Below the pieces are notes generated by a model, which ran no database searches, was not told where the DNA came from, and saw only the letters and a list, made by a program, of their open reading frames with translations. A stretch of 64,000 nucleotides of DNA from Leptospira semungkisensis (GTDB lineage: Bacteria > Spirochaetota > Leptospiria > Leptospirales > Leptospiraceae), in assembly GCF_004770055.1 (NCBI RefSeq), contig NZ_RQEP01000012.1, forward strand, positions 230,176 through 294,175. The letters are read 5' to 3'. This document shows positions 28,569 to 38,453 of the stretch, piece by piece. Made by a program: the position numbers and the translations under genes. Position 1 is the first letter of the stretch. Every line of letters starts with the position of its first letter.

Positions 28569-30365
28569 ATGCCAAAAGATTATGGGAGATCAAAGCATCT
28601 CGGGTTTTTTAGGAACCTTCCCCGCCTTAGACCTGTTTGGAGCCTTTATTTAGGACTCCTGCTTTTTTCAAATCTTCTGCTCGCCCAAGAGACGGCGGAG
28701 CTGAGCCCTGTAATCCGACTGGACTCTCATTCTTCTGAAAAGATCCAGTTAAAGAGCGAAATCTCCTACTTTAAGGATAGCACCGGCTCGGCTACTTGGG
28801 AAGGAATCTCTAACGGAGAATTCGATGCGGATTTCAAAAGGCATTCGGATCGAATTCCGAGTTTCGGTTACGATTCCTCTCCGTATTGGCTCAAGGTTTC
28901 CATCGAAGTGGAGGAGCCTCTTTCTTCGGAACGATTTCTTATTTTAGAATATCCTCATATTGATTATGTAGATCTATTTTGGAAGGACGCAAAAGGGCGT
29001 GAGGGAGAATTCCATACCGGGGACATGTTGCCTTTCAAGGAAAGACCGGTAGCAGATCGTTTCTTTGTATTTCCACTCCCCTTAGAAGACAAAGGCAAAA
29101 TCGATATTTTCCTAAGAGCCAAATCGGAAGGTTCTTTAGCTCTTCCACTCAATCTGGTTACAAAGAGTTATTTGGAATCTTCTTCTCGAATGGCTCTTAT
29201 GCTCAACGGGATCTATTTCGGTGCCTTGGGTGTAATGATCTTTTATAATTTCTTTTTATTTTTGGGAATTAGAGAAAAGACATACATATATTATGTAATC
29301 TTAATATTTTCGGTGACCTATTTCACAGTCATGACTTCAGGTTACGGATTCTGGTTCCTTCTTCCGAATTCTCCGAAATTCATAAATGCTTCTTTTCTAT
29401 CGGCAACTTGTCTAGCCATGGTATTCTTGGGACTCTTCGCAGAGGAATATCTACAGACCAAGAATTCTCATCCGAATCTTCACAAATTAGTCCGAGCATT
29501 TAGTTATATTTGGGGAATATTACTCGTGATCTCCCCATTCTTGCCGGGTCATTATCTTTTTCCTACAAGTGCGATCCTTCCGATCTTAGAGATCATTCTT
29601 TTGATCGCAATTTCTCTTCTGCAAAGCGCCCAAAAAGATAGAAAGGCCACGATCTTTTTAAGCGCTTGGGTTCTGAGTTTGATCGGTACAGTTATCTACT
29701 CTCTGAACAAACTTGGATTTTACGATTCGGATGAGATCGCATCGAGCACATTGAAGATCGGCATTTTGAGTAATGTGATCCTACTCTCTCTCGGTCTCGT
29801 AGATAGGATCAATACATTCCAAAAAGAAAAAGAGGAATACAAAGAGAAAGCTGATAAGCTATTCGAACTCTCTCTTCTGGATCCATTAACCGGAGTTGCG
29901 AATCGAAGATTCTTTGACCAAGAATTAGAAAGAGAATGGAACCGTTCCGTGAGAACCGAAAGACCTCTTTCTCTCCTGATGATAGACGTGGATTTTTTCA
30001 AGGCGTACAACGATACCTATGGACATTTAAAGGGAGATCATGTTTTAGAACAGGTGGCTCAGTCACTGAAAGAATGTCTAAATCGATCTTCCGACATGAT
30101 AGCTCGTTATGGCGGGGAAGAATTCGGCGTAATCCTTCCTGATACTCCTGTAGAAGGTGCGATCGTAGTCGCATTGAATATGCTACAAACAGTAGAAGAT
30201 ATGGGCATCCCTCATTCTAAAAGCACCTTCACTCGAGTCACAGTTTCTATCGGAGTTTCTACAAATACGGACAGAGATATCCACTCGTACCAAGAATTAC
30301 TGGGATTAGCGGATAAGAATCTTTACGATGCGAAGGCATTTGGTAGAAATCATATTCGTCATTGA
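28569..30365 (+). CDS. 7TMR-DISM receptor diguanylate cyclase (GGDEF)
   Basis: A membrane receptor that makes cyclic di-GMP. A signal peptide (hydrophobic stretch ending LLA-QE) is followed by an extracellular 7TMR-DISMED2 beta domain (about residues 55-190), seven membrane helices (about 205-405), a short coiled coil, and a GGDEF domain with active-site RYGGEEF near residue 516-522. SLLDPLTGVANRRFFD marks the domain start. The ATG at 28569 (MPKDYGRS) is taken as start; a GTG at 28548 is also in frame. No EAL domain is present, and an RxxD inhibitory site is not obvious. Confidence 0.88.
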   Translation: MPKDYGRSKHLGFFRNLPRLRPVWSLYLGLLLFSNLLLAQETAELSPVIRLDSHSSEKIQLKSEISYFKDSTGSATWEGISNGEFDADFKRHSDRIPSFGYDSSPYWLKVSIEVEEPLSSERFLILEYPHIDYVDLFWKDAKGREGEFHTGDMLPFKERPVADRFFVFPLPLEDKGKIDIFLRAKSEGSLALPLNLVTKSYLESSSRMALMLNGIYFGALGVMIFYNFFLFLGIREKTYIYYVILIFSVTYFTVMTSGYGFWFLLPNSPKFINASFLSATCLAMVFLGLFAEEYLQTKNSHPNLHKLVRAFSYIWGILLVISPFLPGHYLFPTSAILPILEIILLIAISLLQSAQKDRKATIFLSAWVLSLIGTVIYSLNKLGFYDSDEIASSTLKIGILSNVILLSLGLVDRINTFQKEKEEYKEKADKLFELSLLDPLTGVANRRFFDQELEREWNRSVRTERPLSLLMIDVDFFKAYNDTYGHLKGDHVLEQVAQSLKECLNRSSDMIARYGGEEFGVILPDTPVEGAIVVALNMLQTVEDMGIPHSKSTFTRVTVSIGVSTNTDRDIHSYQELLGLADKNLYDAKAFGRNHIRH

Positions 30366-30464
30366 GTTTTGCGAAACGATCGTTCGAGAAAGGGCTTCCC
30401 TACATCATAAAATTTTAATTTTTCCTCGACCCTAGGCTCTATTGGGATTAAAATCGGTCCCCGC

Positions 30465-32399
30465 ATGGAACCTCTTCAACTGCCTTTTCTAAATTCACAG
30501 ACTCTTTACTGGATGCTAAAAGCTTCCGCAGAAGCATACAAAGATCATCCGGCTCAATACTACAAACCTGACGGTAAAACATATAAGGCTTTGTCTTTCA
30601 AAGACATGAACGAACTAGTTGTTCGGATCGGTCTAGGTCTTATCTCTCTGGGAGTCAAGAAGGGTGAGAATATAGGGTTGATTGCCGACTCGGGACATCG
30701 TTGGATCTGGGCGAGCATGGGGATCACCAATATAGGAAATGTGGACGTACCCAGAGGGACCGACTCTACACTTGAAGATCTTACTTATATTCTGAATCAT
30801 TCCGAAGCGAAAATTTGCTTCGCAGGGAATTCGGAAGTTGCAAGAAAGTTAAGCTCCTCTCCAGGTTATTTTCCACATTTAAAAACCGTAATATTATTTG
30901 AGCCTTCTTCTCATATCGATCAACGATCTCCTTGGAAGATACTGACGCTGGACGATCTGATCTCTCTCGGAAATGATTGGATCCAAGAAAAAGGTGAGCT
31001 GGAATTTCATTCCAGAGGAGAATCTATCCGAGAATCCGATCTGGCTACGATCGTCTATACGTCCGGAACGACTGGAAGACCGAAAGGAGTCATGCTCAAT
31101 CATAAAAATATAATATTCAACGTGAACATGTCTTTGGCTTTGGATGACGTAAGGGTAACTCCTGCGGATCGGACCATGGCCTACTTGCCTCCTTGGCATA
31201 TAGCGGAAAGATTGATTGAGACTGCTTGCGTTCGAGCGGGAGCATCGGAAGCGTTTACTTCTATCTCGAGCCTCGCTCAGGACCTACAAGATATCAAGCC
31301 AACCTTCCTTCTTTCCGTGCCAAGGGTTTGGGAAAGTTTCTATAATAAGGTGCAGGATAAATTGAGGGACGCCTCTCCTCTCAGTAGATTTCTATTCAAA
31401 ACCTTCGAATCGATTGCAGCCTCTTATTATGGATACAAGAGTCGGTTTCTTGGTTTGGAATTTTCTTTAGAGGCGAACTCATTCTTTTCGGAAGTTTGGA
31501 ATCGAGGAACGGCATTTTTAGGGATGCTCCTCTTCTTCGTGCCTAATCTATTTGCTCAATTGCTTTTTTCTAAAATACGGAACAGCTTAGGGGGAAGGAT
31601 CAAATTCGCTATCTCCGGCGCAGGTGCTCTTCCCGAGTACGTGGATCGCTTCTTTAACTCCATAAGAGTTCCTATTTTAGAAGGATATGGAATGACGGAA
31701 ACGAGCGGAGCTTCCACCAGAAGAAGATTGAATAAGATCAGCGTGGGAACTCTAGGCAAGTGTATTCCTGGAGTAGAAATCAAGATCCTAAATGAAAAAG
31801 GAGAAGAGATCCACGAACCCGGGATCAAAGGAGTCGCCTGGCATAAGGGCGATCATATCATGCAGGGATATTATTTGGATCCTGAGAAAACCGCCGAGAC
31901 CATTAAGGACGGTTGGCTGAATTCAGGGGACCTTCTTCTTTGGACCGCTCAGGGAGAACTGAAATATGCTGGTCGCGCCAAGGATACAATCGTTCTTTTG
32001 GGCGGGGAAAACTTGGAACCTGAACCTATCGAGTTCGCTCTAACTCAAAGCGAGTTGATCCTGCAAGCGATGGTCGTGGGCCACGATCAGAAAATGCTCG
32101 GTGCACTTTTAGTCCCGGATTGGGATGCGTTAGATAAACAGCTTAGGAATTGGAAGTCGAAGTTACTACAAGAGATCGCCGACCCGAATTCGGATCCTGA
32201 TGTTAGAGAGCTTTTCAAAAAGGAAATTAAAGATAAAATCTCTTCAAAAAACGGTTTCAAAAATTTTGAAAAGGTCTCTAATTTTTATCTTCTTCCTAAA
32301 AAGTTCGAGCCCGGAGACGAGCTCACGATGACGATGAAGGTAAGAAGGAATGTAGTCGCGGATAAGTACAAGATACAGATCGAAGAATTATATAAATAA
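30465..32399 (+). CDS. Long-chain acyl-CoA synthetase/AMP-dependent ligase
   Basis: A 644-residue member of the ANL superfamily that activates a carboxylic acid, probably a long-chain fatty acid, with ATP and CoA. The P-loop-like motif YTSGTTGRPKGVML lies near residue 197, GYGMTETSG near 410, and SGDLLLWTAQGELKYAGRAKD near 490 is the A7/A8 hinge block. Length and insertions match long-chain ligases of the FAA1 type. Leptospires use long-chain fatty acids as carbon source, so this fits general metabolism; I assign no gene symbol because paralogues are common. Confidence 0.88.
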   Translation: MEPLQLPFLNSQTLYWMLKASAEAYKDHPAQYYKPDGKTYKALSFKDMNELVVRIGLGLISLGVKKGENIGLIADSGHRWIWASMGITNIGNVDVPRGTDSTLEDLTYILNHSEAKICFAGNSEVARKLSSSPGYFPHLKTVILFEPSSHIDQRSPWKILTLDDLISLGNDWIQEKGELEFHSRGESIRESDLATIVYTSGTTGRPKGVMLNHKNIIFNVNMSLALDDVRVTPADRTMAYLPPWHIAERLIETACVRAGASEAFTSISSLAQDLQDIKPTFLLSVPRVWESFYNKVQDKLRDASPLSRFLFKTFESIAASYYGYKSRFLGLEFSLEANSFFSEVWNRGTAFLGMLLFFVPNLFAQLLFSKIRNSLGGRIKFAISGAGALPEYVDRFFNSIRVPILEGYGMTETSGASTRRRLNKISVGTLGKCIPGVEIKILNEKGEEIHEPGIKGVAWHKGDHIMQGYYLDPEKTAETIKDGWLNSGDLLLWTAQGELKYAGRAKDTIVLLGGENLEPEPIEFALTQSELILQAMVVGHDQKMLGALLVPDWDALDKQLRNWKSKLLQEIADPNSDPDVRELFKKEIKDKISSKNGFKNFEKVSNFYLLPKKFEPGDELTMTMKVRRNVVADKYKIQIEELYK

Positions 32400-32460
32400 T
32401 TTCCGGGACCAAATGTAACAATTTCGGAAGAGATCCGAACCTAACAAAAAGGAGTCTTGC

Positions 32461-32856
32461 ATGCCGGTTTTAACTCAAACCATGAAGAGTCGGTTATCTA
32501 CGATACTATCTCTTTTTTCGGCTTTGGTTCTCTTACAAACATTATTCTTCAAATTCTCCGGAGCCAGCGAGTCGGTAAAGATCTTCTCTACCTTAGGAAT
32601 AGAACCTTGGGGAAGGATCGGAACAGGCACAATCGAATTCATTGTCGCAGGATTGCTTCTCTTTCCGATCTCTAGATTTTTAGGAGCGGTAGGCGGCTTT
32701 GGACTGATGGTAGGCGCCGTCTTCTCTCATATCGCATTCTTAGGTATCGTAGTAGATAATGATGGAGGCCTATTGTTTACTCTCGCAGTTACTGTCCTCC
32801 TCTGCTGCATCGCGATCCTAAATCTAGAATGGGATCGAAGCAAACCTCCAACCTGA
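32461..32856 (+). CDS. DoxX-like small membrane protein
   Basis: A 131-residue protein with four hydrophobic segments (about 13-30, 52-70, 75-97 and 102-120). The pattern FFKFSGASESVKIFSTLGIEPWGRIGTGTIEFIVAGLLL is typical of the DoxX/DoxX-like superfamily. AAAGGAG precedes the ATG at good spacing. A role in redox or stress physiology is the usual guess for this family but is not shown here. Confidence 0.7.
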   Translation: MPVLTQTMKSRLSTILSLFSALVLLQTLFFKFSGASESVKIFSTLGIEPWGRIGTGTIEFIVAGLLLFPISRFLGAVGGFGLMVGAVFSHIAFLGIVVDNDGGLLFTLAVTVLLCCIAILNLEWDRSKPPT

Positions 32857-32887
32857 TCAACCAGATTTGAAATCGCAAGAGACTAGA

Positions 32888-32910
32888 GCCTTGGATAGAA
32901 AATCCAAGGC
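32888..32910. terminator. Hairpin after the DoxX-like gene
   Basis: GCCTTGGAT and ATCCAAGGC form a perfect 9-bp stem with a five-base loop, 30 bases after the stop. Outer bases CTAGAGCC and GGCTCTC extend the symmetry. No T run follows, so it could be a weak terminator or another RNA structure. Confidence 0.45.
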
Positions 32911-33086
32911 CAATCTAGGCTCTCATAGGATCAGAGTTCAAATCCAAGTATTTTAGCGATCCTTCTTCCGAAAAAATTGTAATCGTTTTTTCATCTTCGG
33001 AATTTTTCCGTAACGGAATCGAGTCTCGAATCCGTTGACAAACGCGCAGATTCGCGTCTTATGGAATTAAGGTGCAATTCAACTAG

Positions 33087-33884
33087 ATGAAATTTCGAAG
33101 AGGAAGAATTTACGAGGCCTTTTTCATTTCGGACATCCACTATCTTCTAAATAAGAAGATAAAATCCCATAAACATAAAGAACTCTTCCAGCTATTGGAT
33201 CACTTAGGAAAGAAAGAGATCAAATTCAATAATCTCTACTTGGTCGGAGATATCATAGAGAATTGGTTCTTCAGCGCGGACCGCAGACTCCAAAGGGTAA
33301 AAGGAAAGAAGAGATTCAATAAGCTATTCGATCGCTTGGACAAGCTCGCTTCCGGTGGTGGAAAGAAATATTATATCGTGGGAAATCACGATACAACATC
33401 CTATCTGATGAGGCTCTCGCCTAAGGTGGAAAATTATCTTAGAGAAAGAGATTGGATTATCTGCGAGAAGGCAGAAAACGAAATTTTGATCGCAATCCAT
33501 GGTCACCAAGGCCAGTACAATAAGTTTACTTGGATGGGCTCGATCTTAGTGCTTAGGCTGTTGCATATATTCGCTTCTATCTTTCCGGCCTTATTCAAAT
33601 TCTCCGAGAACTTCTATCATAAGCATCTAAATCGACAAGACCCTAGTACAATCGAAGAAACTTTACATTACTACCAAAAACTTTCTCGGTTAACTCATCA
33701 GGGCAAAAAGGTTTTGATATCGGGGCATACTCATGATTTCCTTTGTATCCCTAAGATCAATATTATCAATACCGGAGACTGGGTAAAAAGTAACAGTTTC
33801 GTGATCCAAGACGAAAAGAAATTTTCAGGGATCCGTATGATAGCGAGAAAAGAATTTAAGAAAGAATTCGTCTTAAAACTCTGA
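33087..33884 (+). CDS. LpxH-like metallophosphoesterase
   Basis: A 265-residue calcineurin-like phosphoesterase. The metal-binding blocks occur in order: SDIHY near residue 13, GDIIENW near 56, GNHD near 94, HGHQ near 136 and SGHTHDF near 212. The spacing and GDIIENWF resemble UDP-2,3-diacylglucosamine hydrolases (LpxH) and the UshA-like family COG2908. An involvement in lipid A synthesis is plausible in a leptospire but not proven. There is a hydrophobic stretch near 150-170 that could make it membrane-associated. Confidence 0.78.
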   Translation: MKFRRGRIYEAFFISDIHYLLNKKIKSHKHKELFQLLDHLGKKEIKFNNLYLVGDIIENWFFSADRRLQRVKGKKRFNKLFDRLDKLASGGGKKYYIVGNHDTTSYLMRLSPKVENYLRERDWIICEKAENEILIAIHGHQGQYNKFTWMGSILVLRLLHIFASIFPALFKFSENFYHKHLNRQDPSTIEETLHYYQKLSRLTHQGKKVLISGHTHDFLCIPKINIINTGDWVKSNSFVIQDEKKFSGIRMIARKEFKKEFVLKL

Positions 33885-33978
33885 TCTCTTGTTGTTCATT
33901 TTATCCTTCCGAGCCTCTTTATATTCCGAAAATAAAAACTAATTTGCAATTTCTTGCCAACGGGCTATACTTCGGCGC

Positions 33979-35547
33979 ATGTCAGAAGATCAAATTCTTG
34001 AACTGTTGGAACTTATAGACGAACATGCATGGCTATTCTGGTCTGCTCTCGTTTTTGTTTTTTTAGTCGGCGTTTTCATTCACGATATCTTTCAGAAAAA
34101 GCATACGATCAAACATAACTTTCCTATCGTAGGACATATCAGATATCTATTCGAAAAGATAGGTCCTGAATTAAGGCAGTACTGGGTTGCGAATGATAAG
34201 GAAGAAATGCCTTTCAATCGCGCGGAAAGGTCTTGGGTCTACGCTACTGCCAAAATGCAAAATAATAATTTCGGCTTTGGAACTACCGAATTATTGTACG
34301 ATGCAGGCTATCCTATTATTAAACATTCCGCTTTTCCTTTTGCAGATAGCAAGGCCAAGTATGTAGAAGGAGATTCTTCGATGATCCCTTCTCTGAAAGT
34401 CATGGGTGAATTTCATAAAAGGAAAAAATTATACAGGCCCGCTTCCGTTGTGAATATCTCTGCAATGTCCTATGGCTCTTTGGGAGAAAGAGCAGTCTCC
34501 TCTCTGAACAAAGGAGCTATGCTTGCTAGATGTTATCAAAATACGGGAGAAGGAGGCTTATCACCTTATCACGGCTTTGGTGCTGACGTTATGTGGCAAT
34601 TGGGCACCGGTTATTTCGGAGCCAGAGATGAGAAAGGAAAATTCTCAATGGACAGCTTTAGAAAACGTTTAAGTGAGAACCCGAACGTAAGAGCCATAGA
34701 GATCAAGCTCTCTCAAGGTGCTAAGCCAGGCAAAGGAGGGATCTTACCCGGAGCAAAGGTAACGAAAGAGATCGCTGCCATTCGAGGTATCAAAGAAGGA
34801 GAAGATTGCATTTCTCCGAATGCGCATACAGAGTTCGACGATGTAAACAGCCTCATAGACTTCATAGAAAGATTAGCAGAAGCTTCGGGGCTTCCGATCG
34901 GGATCAAGAGTGCTGTAGGAGAAACTAAATTCTGGGAGGAATTGGCGCGTAGGATGAAAGAAACCGGAAGTGGTCCCGATTTCATCACCATAGATGGAGG
35001 AGAAGGAGGAACGGGAGCGGCTCCCCTCACCTTTACGGACCACGTATCCCTTCCGTTTAAAGTAGGCTTTGCAAGAGTGTACAAAATCTTTCAATCTGCA
35101 AATCTCTCCGAGAGAATCGTTTGGATCGGAAGTGGTAAATTAGGATTTCCTGATAGAACTATAGTAGCGTTCGCAATGGGCTGCGATCTGATTCATGTAG
35201 CAAGAGAAGCTATGATGTCCATAGGCTGTATCCAAGCTCAAAAATGTCATACTGGCCATTGCCCTGCAGGAGTAGCTACTCAAAGTAAATGGCTTCAAGC
35301 TGGATTAGATGTAGATCTCAAGGCAAAGAGAGCTGCAAACTATATCAAGGGTTTTAGAAAGGAATTACTTTCGGTCGCTCATGCTTGCGGCTATGAGCAT
35401 CCACTCCAATTTACCGGCTTAGACATAGAGATAGGAGCAGGGATCAATAGATTCAGGACCTTGTCTGACGTCTTAGAATATGATAGAGATCCAGTTAAAT
35501 TCACAACAATGATGGATTATACGGATCATATCTCTCTTCCTAAATAA
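33979..35547 (+). CDS. FMN-binding glutamate-synthase-family protein
   Basis: A 522-residue protein with one N-terminal membrane anchor (about residues 17-37) followed by a complete GltB-type FMN barrel. TIDGGEGGTGAAPL near 335 is the FMN phosphate region, and CIQAQKCHTGHC near 415 gives the C-x5-C-x4-C iron-sulfur ligands of glutamate synthase. The glutaminase and C-terminal domains of full GltB are absent, as in the widespread stand-alone group. The electron donor and substrate are unknown. It is followed after 68 bases by a membrane protein gene. Confidence 0.83.
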   Translation: MSEDQILELLELIDEHAWLFWSALVFVFLVGVFIHDIFQKKHTIKHNFPIVGHIRYLFEKIGPELRQYWVANDKEEMPFNRAERSWVYATAKMQNNNFGFGTTELLYDAGYPIIKHSAFPFADSKAKYVEGDSSMIPSLKVMGEFHKRKKLYRPASVVNISAMSYGSLGERAVSSLNKGAMLARCYQNTGEGGLSPYHGFGADVMWQLGTGYFGARDEKGKFSMDSFRKRLSENPNVRAIEIKLSQGAKPGKGGILPGAKVTKEIAAIRGIKEGEDCISPNAHTEFDDVNSLIDFIERLAEASGLPIGIKSAVGETKFWEELARRMKETGSGPDFITIDGGEGGTGAAPLTFTDHVSLPFKVGFARVYKIFQSANLSERIVWIGSGKLGFPDRTIVAFAMGCDLIHVAREAMMSIGCIQAQKCHTGHCPAGVATQSKWLQAGLDVDLKAKRAANYIKGFRKELLSVAHACGYEHPLQFTGLDIEIGAGINRFRTLSDVLEYDRDPVKFTTMMDYTDHISLPK

Positions 35548-35615
35548 GTAGGAGCTCCTACAAAAGAGAATAGCTTGCCAGAACGGAGGCGCATCTTAAT
35601 CTGAGTGCGCCCTCC

Positions 35616-36335
35616 ATGAAATTTATAAAACTCTATTTGCAAGATACCTGGCGACTCATTCGCTCTCCTAAATCAGAATTAGAAAAACCTTCCACCTATA
35701 GCGGTTATTTAGAGATCTATATTTGGGCCTTACTTCCTATTTTAGCAGGCTATCTATTCTCCCATCTCTCCTTTAAGGCCTTGGCACTTGAATATGTTTT
35801 TTTAGGTGGATCCTTATACAGATTCATTTTTCAATTATTGCTCCCAAGCACACTGCTCGGAACATTCTACGCTTTCTTGTATACCTCATTGTATTTGATC
35901 GTTACAGGAGCAATCTTCTTTGGTATCGGTAAATTTTTCTCAGGTCGTTCCGAGCCGGATTTCTGCTTAGGATTGGCCTCGAAGATCTCCTTTCTAATAC
36001 CGGTTTGGGGTCTCCTGGTACTGTTTGATTTCGTCAGGGTATTCGGTTTTATACTATATTTGATTTTCTTTATATACGCGACGTATATCATTATCTTAAG
36101 CATTTTTTACGGAATAAGAGCAAGTAAGAATATAAGCATTATAGGAGGATTGATCCTAGGATTATCATTATATGGGATTTTCTTCTTTTATGATGACAAT
36201 CAAATGGACAATCTCATTCTTCCGACACAGCCCAAGCTCATGACCCCAGAAGAAGAAAGAGAAAAAATCCAAGAAGCGCAAGAGATCATCCGCAAATTGG
36301 AAGATGCCAGAAGAGAAAAAGGGTATAAGGATTAA
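35616..36335 (+). CDS. Integral membrane protein, possibly Yip1-like
   Basis: A 239-residue protein with about five hydrophobic segments between residues 30 and 190, then a charged helical tail (TPEEEREKIQEAQEIIRKLEDARREKG). The order of an N-terminal amphipathic LYLQDTWRLIRSP followed by membrane segments resembles bacterial YIP1-domain proteins. No catalytic motif is seen. It may share a transcript with the glutamate-synthase-like gene just upstream. Confidence 0.5.
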   Translation: MKFIKLYLQDTWRLIRSPKSELEKPSTYSGYLEIYIWALLPILAGYLFSHLSFKALALEYVFLGGSLYRFIFQLLLPSTLLGTFYAFLYTSLYLIVTGAIFFGIGKFFSGRSEPDFCLGLASKISFLIPVWGLLVLFDFVRVFGFILYLIFFIYATYIIILSIFYGIRASKNISIIGGLILGLSLYGIFFFYDDNQMDNLILPTQPKLMTPEEEREKIQEAQEIIRKLEDARREKGYKD

Positions 36336-36395
36336 GAAGAGAAGAGATCCCTTCTCTGACTTAATGCAGAAGGCACTTAGGCATTAAATCTTAGT

Positions 36396-36875
36396 TTAAT
36401 TTCTATATTTCTTGTCGGACTTCTTCTTTGAAGTCTTCTTCGATCCTTGTGACTTTTTCTTATCAGAGTGATATGTAAGAGCAGAAGCAATACATTCCTT
36501 TAATTCTTTCTCAGGAATCTTGTTGCCTTCAGTAAAAATAATAGCTCGATTCCCTTCGAAGGAAAACTGCTTGGGGAAATTTTTTCTGAATCTGGAGATC
36601 AGATCCGTTTGGCAATGAAAGAAGATCGCATATTGGTCCTCTTCAGTCTTGATCTTGTCTATTCTGAATGTGGATCCGCTTTTTGATTCTTCAGTCACAT
36701 AGCTGGGCTGTCCCCATTTCAGGACTTCTTCGATCCTTCCTACTCCTTCTGTTTCTTTCGCCACATCAAAGATCAACTCTCTCAGATACAATAATCGTTC
36801 TCTGATCTTATCTGGATAATTTGCAAATACTTCGGCTACATCAGAATTTTGGAATGTGTTTGTGCTCTTTTTCAT
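36396..36875 (-). CDS. DUF1801 (YdhG-like) protein
   Basis: A 159-residue cytoplasmic protein. VAEVFANYPDKIRERLLYLRELI, EEVLKWGQPSYVT and ALTYHSDKK are the usual blocks of the DUF1801 family, whose fold is frataxin-like and whose function is unknown. The ATG at 36875 has GAGAG six bases upstream and is preferred over a TTG at 36881. The C-terminus is a Lys/Ser-rich tail. It lies 15 bases downstream of the flavoprotein gene on the same strand, so the two are probably co-transcribed. Confidence 0.78.
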   Translation of the reverse strand: MKKSTNTFQNSDVAEVFANYPDKIRERLLYLRELIFDVAKETEGVGRIEEVLKWGQPSYVTEESKSGSTFRIDKIKTEEDQYAIFFHCQTDLISRFRKNFPKQFSFEGNRAIIFTEGNKIPEKELKECIASALTYHSDKKKSQGSKKTSKKKSDKKYRN

Positions 36876-36890
36876 AAACAACTCTCAAGA

Positions 36891-38441
36891 TCATTTCGGA
36901 ACGCAGGCTCGAGCGCAATTGATACCATCCATGGCAGCGGAAACGATCCCGCCCGCATATCCGGCTCCTTCTCCGCAAGGAAACAAACCTTTGATCCTTA
37001 CATGCTCCAATGTCTTGGGATCCCGAGGAATACTCACCGGCGAAGATGTACGCGTTTCAGGCGCATGCACTACTGCCTCATTCGTAAGATATCCTTTCAT
37101 AGATTTATTGAATTCTTTAAATCCTGCCTGCAGGGACTTATGAATAAAATCCGGTAACACAGATCCAAGATCCACAGAAACGATCCCAGGAGGATAAGAA
37201 GTTTTAGGAAGGTCTGAGGAGATTCTTCCCTCTACAAAATCCACAAGTCGTTGCGCCGGCGCAGTCTGTTTTTTGCCAGCGGCAATCCATGCTTTCTGTT
37301 CTATTGATTTCTGAAATTCCATTGCGGCCAAAGGACCGTGCTTTGCAAAAGCCCGAAAATCTTCGGGTCTTAATTCTACAACTATGCCGGAATTAGCTGT
37401 CGGCCTTGCTCGACGAGAAGAAGACCACCCGTTAGTCACCACTTCTCCCGGTTTAGTAGCGCAGGCAGCGATCACTCCACCAGGACACATGCAGAACGAA
37501 TACACTCCCCTGCCATTTATCTGTTTCACGACACTATAAGGAGAAGGAGGAAGAAAAGGATTTCGAGTCTCGCAGCTATACTGGATGGAGTCTATTAAGG
37601 ATTGCTGATGTTCCACTCTTACTCCGACGGCCAAAGGTTTCAGATCGATCTCTATTCCCTTTTTATGAAGAAGTTCGAAAATATCCCGAGCCGAATGCCC
37701 AGTTGCAAGAATTACTCTATTTGCAAGAAAACGGTCTCCATTCTTCGTAAGAACCCCTCGTATATTATTTCCCTCTAATATAAGGTCTTCGACTCTTTGG
37801 TTAAAATGGACTTCTCCTCCGCAGGCAAGGATTGACTCTCGGATGTTTTTTACGATCCCAGGCAATTTATTGGTCCCAATATGAGGGTGAGCCTCTATTA
37901 GGATATTCTTATTCGCCCCGAATCCGACTAAAAGCTCCAGTATACGTTTTACATCGCCACGTTTCTTGGATCTTGTATAGAGCTTGCCGTCTGAATAAGT
38001 TCCTGCCCCACCTTCTCCGAAGCAATAGTTGGAGTCTTCGTTCACTATATGATGTGCATTAATCTGTTGGAGATCCTTGGGCCTGTTCTTAACGTCCTTT
38101 CCTCTTTCGATTACGATAGGTTTTAATCCTAATTGGATTAACTCCAAGGCGGCAAATAATCCGGCGGGGCCTGCGCCGATGACGATAACTTCTTCGGAAT
38201 TTCGCACGTTCGGAAAATCCGGGAATTGGATCTCCTTCTCCTGATAATCTTCTCCCAGATACACTCTTACTTTGAGATTAATAATGACGGTTCTTTGTCT
38301 AGCATCGATGGAATGATGTACGACTTCAACAAAGCGGATCTCGTCTGCCGGGATCTTTTTGGACTTGGAGATATAATTCTTTAATTGATCGGGTTGCTCC
38401 GCAATCTCCGGCAAGAGCCTCAATTCGAGTTCTTGTATCAT
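36891..38441 (-). CDS. FAD-dependent dehydrogenase (COG2509-like)
   Basis: A 516-residue flavoprotein. An N-terminal domain of about 80 residues precedes the dinucleotide-binding motif VIVIGAGPAGLFAA (near 85-98), then NYCFGEGGAGTYSDGKLYTR, which is characteristic of the COG2509 group, and a C-terminal FAD block GLFPCGEGAGYAGGI. These proteins are annotated as uncharacterised FAD-dependent dehydrogenases; the natural substrate is not known. The start ATG is followed upstream by a VOC protein gene on the same strand, 13 bases away. Confidence 0.85.
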   Translation of the reverse strand: MIQELELRLLPEIAEQPDQLKNYISKSKKIPADEIRFVEVVHHSIDARQRTVIINLKVRVYLGEDYQEKEIQFPDFPNVRNSEEVIVIGAGPAGLFAALELIQLGLKPIVIERGKDVKNRPKDLQQINAHHIVNEDSNYCFGEGGAGTYSDGKLYTRSKKRGDVKRILELLVGFGANKNILIEAHPHIGTNKLPGIVKNIRESILACGGEVHFNQRVEDLILEGNNIRGVLTKNGDRFLANRVILATGHSARDIFELLHKKGIEIDLKPLAVGVRVEHQQSLIDSIQYSCETRNPFLPPSPYSVVKQINGRGVYSFCMCPGGVIAACATKPGEVVTNGWSSSRRARPTANSGIVVELRPEDFRAFAKHGPLAAMEFQKSIEQKAWIAAGKKQTAPAQRLVDFVEGRISSDLPKTSYPPGIVSVDLGSVLPDFIHKSLQAGFKEFNKSMKGYLTNEAVVHAPETRTSSPVSIPRDPKTLEHVRIKGLFPCGEGAGYAGGIVSAAMDGINCARACVPK

Positions 38442-38453
38442 TTTTTTCTAATA

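Noticed and set aside
28501..28653. 50-codon frame with GGAGAG before its ATG, overlapping the start of the GGDEF receptor gene
   Set aside because: The Shine-Dalgarno sequence is only two bases from the ATG, the peptide looks like a frame-shadow of the signal peptide region, and no conserved features are visible. A leader role cannot be excluded.
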